DNA of 64,000 nt from Corythucha ciliata (lineage: Eukaryota > Arthropoda > Insecta > Hemiptera > Tingidae), in NCBI GenBank assembly GCA_038030265.1, contig CM075941.1, forward strand, positions 11,098,001 to 11,162,000. The letters run 5' to 3'. Shown piece after piece: positions 57,063 to 64,000 of the stretch. Within the stretch, counting starts at the first letter, position 1. Every line of letters begins with the position of its first letter. The notes below the pieces were generated by a model, which worked only from the letters and a program-made list of their open reading frames with translations, did not search any database and had not been told where the DNA came from. The position numbers were made by a program, and so were the translations under genes.

Positions 57063-59560
57063 GTTTAACGTTTTCAAGACTATTTATTTCAAGGGGTGTG
57101 GCAATTTTGGCTGCATGTTTCCTATTATGGCGTAAAAATATCACCAATGGTGGTATCACTAGTGTTGAGTCGCCGAATCTAATAGGCCGACACTTGAAAA
57201 TTGGGGCAGTATCGAACAACACAATCCCCCCCCCCCCATGCGTGAGTTTATTATCTTTAACCACCTCCCCGAAGAGAGTTGAAATATTCAGCGATGTTTC
57301 ATCGACTTTTTTTTTTGTTTTTAAGCGCATGAATTCACCTTCGCAATCAGACAATCAGAGAATGTTTCGTGACGGGGCAATTCCTCGCCGCTGCAAACCC
57401 CCCACCGTTCATCAAACTTACCCCCTTGAACTTCAAAAGTCAATACATCCATTTACCGGGGCTTTCCATTGAGCCAAAAACGACTAAAAATTCACCCTAC
57501 CAGTCTGTTGCTGGTGTTGGGAAAGGGGGGGGAGGCTTCATTTTGTATCTGTTTTACTGTTCTATACAAATACTTCCGTGACTTATGGTCGTGAAGTTTT
57601 GAAGGGTGTAACCAGGCTCTATAGTTGAGTGTTGAAAAAATGAAATGCTTCAAGTTATTCCCTTTGACGTACACTAAACCCTTCGGGATAGGGACTAGGA
57701 TCCTTAAAAAATAGACTGAGAGAAAGTCCCCAAAGTGGAAAAAAAAGCTTAAAAAGAACTTTCAAGATCCTTTAAAAGCTTTTTCATAACATCCCATCGC
57801 AGAGGTGGTGTTTGACAGTTCTCTCAACCCTTTGAGTAATACGCGTTGGGAAGAAAAATGTGTTCACTTTTTCATCCGCGTTGATTCGGAGACTCATTAC
57901 AGGGCTAATTAACCAAATTAACGGTCGCTAGCTGACTTCCAGCTAATGGGCTTCCTTGTTAATTTAAAACAATGGCCTTTTCCATTCCTCCAACGGTAAT
58001 ATTTATGAAAAAGGTGTTGCTATGGTTGGGAACAGAGCTACCCGCTAAACCATTAAAAAAAGTCACTACAATTTATTTTTGAAATTGTAATGAGCAAATA
58101 ACGCGACGCGCAAGAGTTTTTTTTATTTGTATAAATGTTCGAAGGGTTTCATTCCTGGATGTGGTCAACCCTTTTTGAATTCAGTTCGATAAGTTCAACG
58201 CGAGGTCACGATTGAACCAGTTTTTCTGCGAAAGAAAAAAAACGACAAAAATCCGAGAAAAATGTTCTTAATTGGACGTTTTCCGCATGACGGCAAGAAT
58301 TTTCCATTACTCAAAGGTCACACTTACACTCACGTGCTTGCCCCCTACTCACACTTTTAAAAACCCTTCCCCGCAAGGGAAGGGACTTTCTTCAATAATT
58401 TAAAGAGCTAGCACGTGATGCAAGGTTGTGTGTGGGGGGGGGGGGCGATCCCAGGGAATAAAAGAAAAGAAGACGAATGATTTATCAGTGTTCTATTCGG
58501 GGATTAAAAGAGCCAATATCCAAAATGTTTTTCTCTTCTCTTAAGCTCTGCGAGAGGGCTAGAAAAAAAAAACACAAAAACAATCTCCTTCCATTCGTTA
58601 GTAGTAAAAATTAATGGAAATGCTACTCACTCGTGAATAAAACGATTCATTCCAGGATCTCGTCTTTTTCAATTTTTTTTTCGAGCCTCTCTGTGCACAT
58701 GATAAACGACACTAGCTTAGCAGTATGTCTGGGATGTCTTTTGGCATGTACACGAGATGGTTTGTGATTTGCAGGCGAGACAGCAAGTTTCTTGCAAGTG
58801 ATGTGGGGGGGGGGTATCACTGTTTAATTCCTCTCCAGGGGGATTTTGTTTATTCATTTATTTTGCATATTCGGCCTATTGTCGACGAATTAACGATGGA
58901 GCCCAGCCAAGATTAACTCTTTGTTTCCATTTTGAATGTTATTCCTAAACTCCACTAATTGTGCTACAATTTACAATTTTGCTACAAATTTCTCCCTTGT
59001 AGGCTATTTTCATGAGCCGCATACTGCCCCCGCCCTCCGCTCTATCGGAGTCATAAACTGACGAGCAGACCGTGGGAGCAGCAATAGTATTATACCTATG
59101 AAACTGGCCATTAGCCAATATTACTGTCATTTCAGGCTCTCCAGACAAAAACTTGAGTACCACCTACTAATTCGGTTTTGAAATTGTCAATTTATAGTCT
59201 GTAAATCATCGGGGTTTAGAGCCGAAATTGAGGTTCTGGTTGACAATGATCAATTTCCGGGGCTTAAAACTGCTGGTAATTCGGCGACAGAACTAAAAAT
59301 TTAACTCAAAAATCTGTTTGTTCAGCTTCAGATACGCAATATTCAGCACTTACATCAGTTTAAATGTCAGGAATTGCTATTAGGATACGAAACTAGCTGT
59401 TGAGCCACGATCAACTGCCAGTTGTGCCAAAGCATTCAAATTTTCGGGCGTAAATATGTGGCAAAGCACTCTAAAACCTAAATTTCAGCCTAGGAAAGAG
59501 AAATTAGCATAGTTAACCTACAATTTCATGTTTTTGATTCGGAGCCAGCAGCGCAACCAC
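57063..59560. other. Downstream of tipE, no gene recognised
   Basis: A C run lies at 57227-57236, G runs near 58435-58445 and 58806-58813. A short CCCTTCCCCGCAAGGGAAGGG palindrome-like sequence lies near 58365-58385. Family B-like phrases occur at 59170-59520. Confidence 0.4.
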
Positions 59561-59569
59561 TGGTGGACC

Positions 59570-61735
59570 TACACGTATCGAGGCCCGGGGCGGGAATCTT
59601 CAAGAGGCCCCTAAAAGTCTCTAATTATACATTATAAACCTCCATTGGTAACCATTAAGGCCTTTTTCTAATTTTAGCCAAGGCCTTTTCCTTATTTTAG
59701 GCAAATTGCCGCTATTTCCACAACCTATCCGCCAAACAGCGTTTATGCCAAGTTTAAGCCGCAAATTTCTCCATTTTAGCCGCAAATTAGCGCCTTTTGT
59801 CAACTTTACCAGCAAATTAGCGCTTTTCGCCGCAATTTAGAGCAAATATTAGCCACGGATTAGCGTGGTAATCATCCCCCCACCAAGTTATAGACACAAA
59901 CACGCGCTTTCCACTTTTTTATCCCGTGAATCAGCGATATATATCTCTTAACTATCCCCGAGTTGGCGTTTTCCATAATTTTAGCTGCAAATTAGCGATT
60001 TTTTCTCTAGCAGGGACCAGGGAATTAGCACTTTTACTCAGTTTGTGCTGAAAATTAACGTTTTACTCAATATTAGCCGTAAAATTGCGGTTTTTTCTAA
60101 ATTTTTGCGACAAATTAGCACTTTTTTTGTTCACCATAACCGTAAGCTACGGATTGGCGATTTTTTCTCTGTTTTAGCCGCGAATTTGAGGGTTTTTCAC
60201 CCATAGCCATAAATTGGCGCTTTTTCTCAATTTCAGCCTCAAAGTTGACCGAGGAAACCACGAATTAGCGTTTTTCCAATTTTTGACGCAAATTGAAAAT
60301 GTTCTCAATAGTAGCCGCAAATTAGCGGGTTATTATCCATTTTAGCAGTTTTTTTTTTACTTATAGCCATGCATTTGCCGTTTTTTTCAATTTGATCCAC
60401 AAAGTTGTCCGTGAGATGGCGGAATTAGAAATTCTAACACACTTTATCCGCGAATTTTTCGCTCAATTTTAGCCGCGAATTAGCGGTTTTTTTCAATTTT
60501 AGCGGCGTAGAAGCGCTTCTAGTCTGGGAATTCGCGAATTTTCTCAATTTTAGCCACGAATTGGCGTTTTTCTCAATTTGTAGCCCTGAATAGCATTTTT
60601 TCCCTATTTGAGTAGTTTTAGCCTCGAACAGAAGGGTTTTTTTTTTCAATTCTTTGAGATTTAGTGATTTTCCGCAATTTTGGCCGCGGGTCAGCGCTTT
60701 TTCTCAATTTTAGCAGCTCAGTACGGTTTCTATCGCTACAGAATAGCAATTTTTTTAGTACTTTTTCTCAGTTTGAGATGAAAATTAGTGTTTTTCTTAT
60801 TGTTAGCCGCCCTAATTAATATATTTATTCAAATTTAGCCGCGTTGTTTTTTAGTTTTAGCTCCGCATAAGCAATTTTTTTCTACTTTCTGCTGTGGATT
60901 AGAGCTGTTTCTCAGTTTGAGCCTTGAATCTTTCAGAAAGCTATTCAGATTTGTGTTTTCTCAATTTCACCCGGGAGAAAGTGATTTTCTTCATTTTCAT
61001 ATTCGCGAATTAATGTTTTTCCTCAACTCTATCCGCGAATTAGTGATTTTTCTCCATTTCAGCTGTGAAATAGCGTTTTCTGATAATTTTGCAGTGAATT
61101 AGCATATTCTATTATCTTTTTTTATATGCGAATTGACGATTTTTCGCCATTTCAGTTGTGAATTTGCCATTTTGGCCCAATTTTAATCCGAATTAGCGTT
61201 GTTTTTGTCAATATTAGCCGCAATTTTTTTTTACTTGTACAGCCTTGAATTAGTAGCGTGGATTCTCAATTGAAGCCGCGGGCTTGACCCAAAAACAACA
61301 CTTTTCAAACGATTTTTTCTCAATTTCAGTCTGGAAGTTGCATCGTGAGACCACGGATCAGCTCTTTTTCGCAGTTATAGCCACGAATATTAGAGCTTGT
61401 AAACTGCCGATCAGTACATTAGTGCGCTTAAGGACCTAACGAAACTGCGAGGACGGTCCATTTTCTCTATTTTATCAATGAATTTCCCTCAATAAGACGC
61501 ACATTTCTGTATTTCAGCCACCAGAATAGCACTCTCGGGGCTCAATCGAATAGTCAGCCCACACTCTTTGCTGATATCGCACTTGTAACGTTATATTCTC
61601 CAGGTCGGATATAGACTGAAATTCGTAGAAAGGAGCCAAATCGCTGTCCAACCTTTTCACATGAATGCACCTAAATTTCTCCATTTTTCCGTATTTAAGC
61701 CTTTCGGGGGAGCCGTCTGACAGGGGGGGGGGGCT
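59570..61735 (+). repeat. Longest family A interspersed repeat (5' flank, array, 3' tail)
   Basis: It begins with a GAGGCCCGGGGCGGGAATCT segment shared with 24500. Roughly 1.8 kb of diverged GCGAATTAGCG / TTTTCTCAATTTTAGCC units follow. It ends in the tail (61490-61735) shared with 1690-1935. This appears to be the most complete copy, about 2.2 kb. It contains no ORF of note. Confidence 0.75.
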
Positions 61736-61929
61736 TGGGCCGGTCCGCCTGTCATGGGGGGGGGGGCTCGGGGCCTGATGAGAAAGACACTAATTGGCGA
61801 ATAAAATTGGGGGAAAACGCTAATTCTTAGATAAAAGTGGAAAACTCGATTGTTCAAGGCTGGGGCGTAGCCCGCCTTTGATCTAGGGGTAGGCAGCTTC
61901 ACGTGAGACCGTGTCAGGCGAAATTAGCG

Positions 61930-62430
61930 TTTTAGTAAGCACAAAAAATTGGTACTAAGCGAGCGAATCACACGAAATTTGCGTTTTGAAGAGCCAGAAT
62001 CGAGAAAATGCTTTTTTTGCAGAGAAAAATACAAACAAAAATTATTTTAAATAAGGCAACCACGCGAAACTTGTTTTTCGGCAAGTAAAGAACCGTGAAA
62101 TTGGTTTGTCTGTGAGCAAGAACAGTGAAAATTAGTTTTTAGCGTGAAAAGTTCGCGAAATGGTTTTTATAGGACGAAATCAGCGAAAATGTTTTCGAAG
62201 TGAGTCGGACCTGCAAGCATTGATTTCCAGTGTGCAAAATCCGCGACATTGGTCTCTTTTAATCACGCCATCCCGCAAAATTGGTTTATCAGATGGAAAA
62301 ATTGGCAAAATCTGGGAAATGATTTCATAGTGAAGCAGACCCACGAAAATGTCTTTTTGGTGAGATAAACCCATGAAATTTGGTTTTGGAGAGTGAAATC
62401 CGAGAAATTGGTCCCTGGGAAACCGTACTA
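61930..62430 (+). repeat. Degenerate short-repeat array, family C
   Basis: GTGAAATCCGCGAAAATTGG and TTTTTGGTGAG phrases at about 35-nt spacing. Confidence 0.6.
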
Positions 62431-62589
62431 TCATCATAGTACAGGTCAGCGGTCTCAAGAGCCAGTCAAGAGCTAGCCGCTTCCCTTCCGCTCACGATTC
62501 GCTCCCACTTATTTACATTTTGTCCACTCGCACTCTTCTCGTTAGCCCTCCTCACACCGCGTCGCGGCGGCTTCCCTGGCAACGCGGCG

Positions 62590-62617
62590 CACAGTGGGTA
62601 AAAATAGCTGAAAAACG
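62590..62617. mobile_element. Candidate terminus of a Transib/RAG-like transposon (RSS-like)
   Basis: CACAGTG (62590-62596), identical to a consensus V(D)J heptamer and to the start of many Transib TIRs. A 12-bp spacer and TGAAAAACG (62609-62617) follow; the latter agrees at 6 of 9 positions with the nonamer ACAAAAACC. The outside base context is GC-rich (CGGCG at 62585-62589), as at Transib target sites. The end points toward the transposase gene. Its partner end is outside the window. Confidence 0.5.
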
Positions 62618-63014
62618 GCAAAAATTCGTTATTTTGAAAAAAAAATCACCGTACCGGCACTTTTCTGAATGCTTCATATTTTTGATGCATATAGTTAATG
62701 TGAATCACCTGTATTTCAGCAAAATTGCGAAGAATTCGAGTTTCACGGGGATCGTAGAGAAATTGGGAAAGTTAGAAAATTTCGAAAATTTGGTGGTTGC
62801 TTGCAGCTCTTTATCAGAACCCTGGGATATCGTAGATCCCTAGCATAAGATAGTCTAGACGCTATTGAAGAAACAAGAAGAAAAAAAAAACAAGAAACAA
62901 AAAATCGCAGCGAATATAATCAAACGATAATTAAATATAAATAAGTGAAAATTAATGGCTGTATGGTTGCAGACCAATGCCAAAAATAGTGAAAATAAAG
63001 ATCAGTATACATTC

Positions 63015-64000
63015 TCAAACTAATAATTTTAAACCTTCTTCACTCAATGGAAGATGTTTTTTTAAAGGTAGGGGTCGCAAACTTGTGATGAATGGATCGG
63101 AGGTTACAAAAAGTTTATGGATCACGTCTTCATTCGTCATTGAACGGGAGTGCTTCCTGGCATTGTAGAGCCTAAAGATTTTGTAGTCTCTGTTTCGGCT
63201 TTCCTGGGCTTCCTCGGACAGCATTCCAATTGGTAGAGCTGCTGCGCGTATTATTTCGGATCCGTGGACGAGAATCTTATGTACTGTTGAAGGCAAATAG
63301 TACCACGGATAAAGACGAATTGCTAATTCAGCAGTTTGACTAGCGTAAGATCCAAATTGTTCAGGGTCGATGTCATGTCCGCTGTTAATTACCTCCAAGA
63401 TTACGGCAAGTCGTGTGATAAGCTCTTTATCAATTTTAGTGATTTCGGCCGTCAAGCCTGGATCAGCGAAAAATCGGCGAGGCGTATTGCCAGTGTTGGA
63501 TGAGCCATACCCTTGCTTGACGAAATCGACTCGAATTCCTATTCTATTGACAAAGTCCTCCTGAATACGTTTCTTCTCGGTTTCTTTTATAGGAATAGTG
63601 TCCTTTGAGGTCCTCCACTTCTCGAATTTGAGGTTGTAGGCAATGTGGAGTACATACTCCATACACTTTATCCTCGCATGAAGAGGTGATACACCCATGG
63701 TGAGGGCTTCGACGTTTACTTCTTTCTGTTGAATAGCTTGAAAATTATTCATTTCAGACGGTCGAGCATTGCAAATGAAGCAGTTGCTTGATGACGAGGT
63801 TCCTGTTACGGCTTGGGCTACCTTACCATCAAGCATAGAAAATATGAGAACGTGTTTAACGGAAATAGTAATCTCGTCAAATTTTACTTCTGTTGCTCGT
63901 AAGTTTGAGTATTCTCGGTCCACGCTTTCTTTTTCGGCTCGGTCCAATTCAAGAGTTTCTTTCTCGTATCGGAAGCGCAATGGTCTGCAGTAACGAGTAG
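63015..64000 (-). CDS. RAG1/Transib-like DDE transposase, C-terminal part, runs off right edge
   Basis: The frame is open from the window edge to TGA at 63015, about 327 residues. There is no true ATG, so the N-terminus lies beyond 64000. Seen (numbering from codon 63980): Asp in FSMLDGK (D51), C-x2-C in NCFICNA (C67, C70), H-x4-H in VHKILVHGSEII (H234, H239), and Glu in LSEEAQESRNRD (E260), followed by FRLYNARKHSR. In RAG1 the same order is D708, C727-x2-C730, HKTLAH (H937, H942) and SEGNES (E962), then FRKMNARQS. The first catalytic Asp (D600-equivalent) would be upstream. So this is the ZnH2 plus RNase H-fold part of a Transib/RAG1-superfamily enzyme, uninterrupted by stops. No RAG2 is visible. 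Whether it is active or domesticated cannot be judged. Confidence 0.8.
   Translation of the reverse strand, partial: TRYCRPLRFRYEKETLELDRAEKESVDREYSNLRATEVKFDEITISVKHVLIFSMLDGKVAQAVTGTSSSSNCFICNARPSEMNNFQAIQQKEVNVEALTMGVSPLHARIKCMEYVLHIAYNLKFEKWRTSKDTIPIKETEKKRIQEDFVNRIGIRVDFVKQGYGSSNTGNTPRRFFADPGLTAEITKIDKELITRLAVILEVINSGHDIDPEQFGSYASQTAELAIRLYPWYYLPSTVHKILVHGSEIIRAAALPIGMLSEEAQESRNRDYKIFRLYNARKHSRSMTNEDVIHKLFVTSDPFITSLRPLPLKKHLPLSEEGLKLLV

Overview
This window is nuclear DNA from an animal, most likely an arthropod. Genes are split by GT-AG introns (one GC-AG), strands are mixed, and most of the sequence is old repeats. The best lineage clue is a TipE-type sodium-channel auxiliary subunit, a family known from arthropods. 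The overlapping GatC/POLG2 pair also recalls the Drosophila arrangement. I cannot name a species.

I could rebuild ten protein genes exon by exon, with reading frame kept across every splice. They are: CDC7 kinase 5' end (minus, off the left edge); CINP (5712-6502, plus), tail to tail with a REXO4/ISG20-like exonuclease (6549-7472, minus); a THAP-domain gene (8021-21416, plus) split by an 11.65-kb intron; GATC (22343-22889) and POLG2 (22886-31997), overlapping by ATGA; a divergent annexin (37413-38820, minus) behind CREG1 (39084-39990, minus); and a class I eIF4E (55306-55875, plus) followed by tipE-like (56070-57062, plus). Working roles are replication control (CDC7, CINP), mitochondrial gene expression and mtDNA replication (GATC, POLG2), translation initiation, lysosomal or secreted glycoprotein (CREG1), membrane binding (annexin) and neuronal excitability (TipE).

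Most of the rest is mobile DNA and its debris. The THAP intron holds a mariner-like element with about 560-bp terminal inverted repeats, itself entered by a foldback satellite-like transposon (8-bp target duplication) and by a second TIR element. A later THAP intron holds a Mutator-like MITE with a 9-bp duplication nested in another TIR element. The POLG2 intron holds a hAT-like element filled with a degenerate short repeat. LINE fragments lie at 4321-4735 and about 45680-48050.

Long stretches consist of degenerate 20-33-nt repeats in several families. Copies of family A far apart keep the same order of diverged units, so they spread as whole blocks.

The most notable item is at the right edge: the C-terminal part of a RAG1/Transib-like transposase (63015 to the window end, minus), with the zinc-binding C-x2-C and H-x4-H pairs and a catalytic-type Glu. 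About 425 bp beyond its stop is a candidate transposon end: CACAGTG, 12-bp spacer, A-rich nonamer-like block, flanked by GC-rich DNA.
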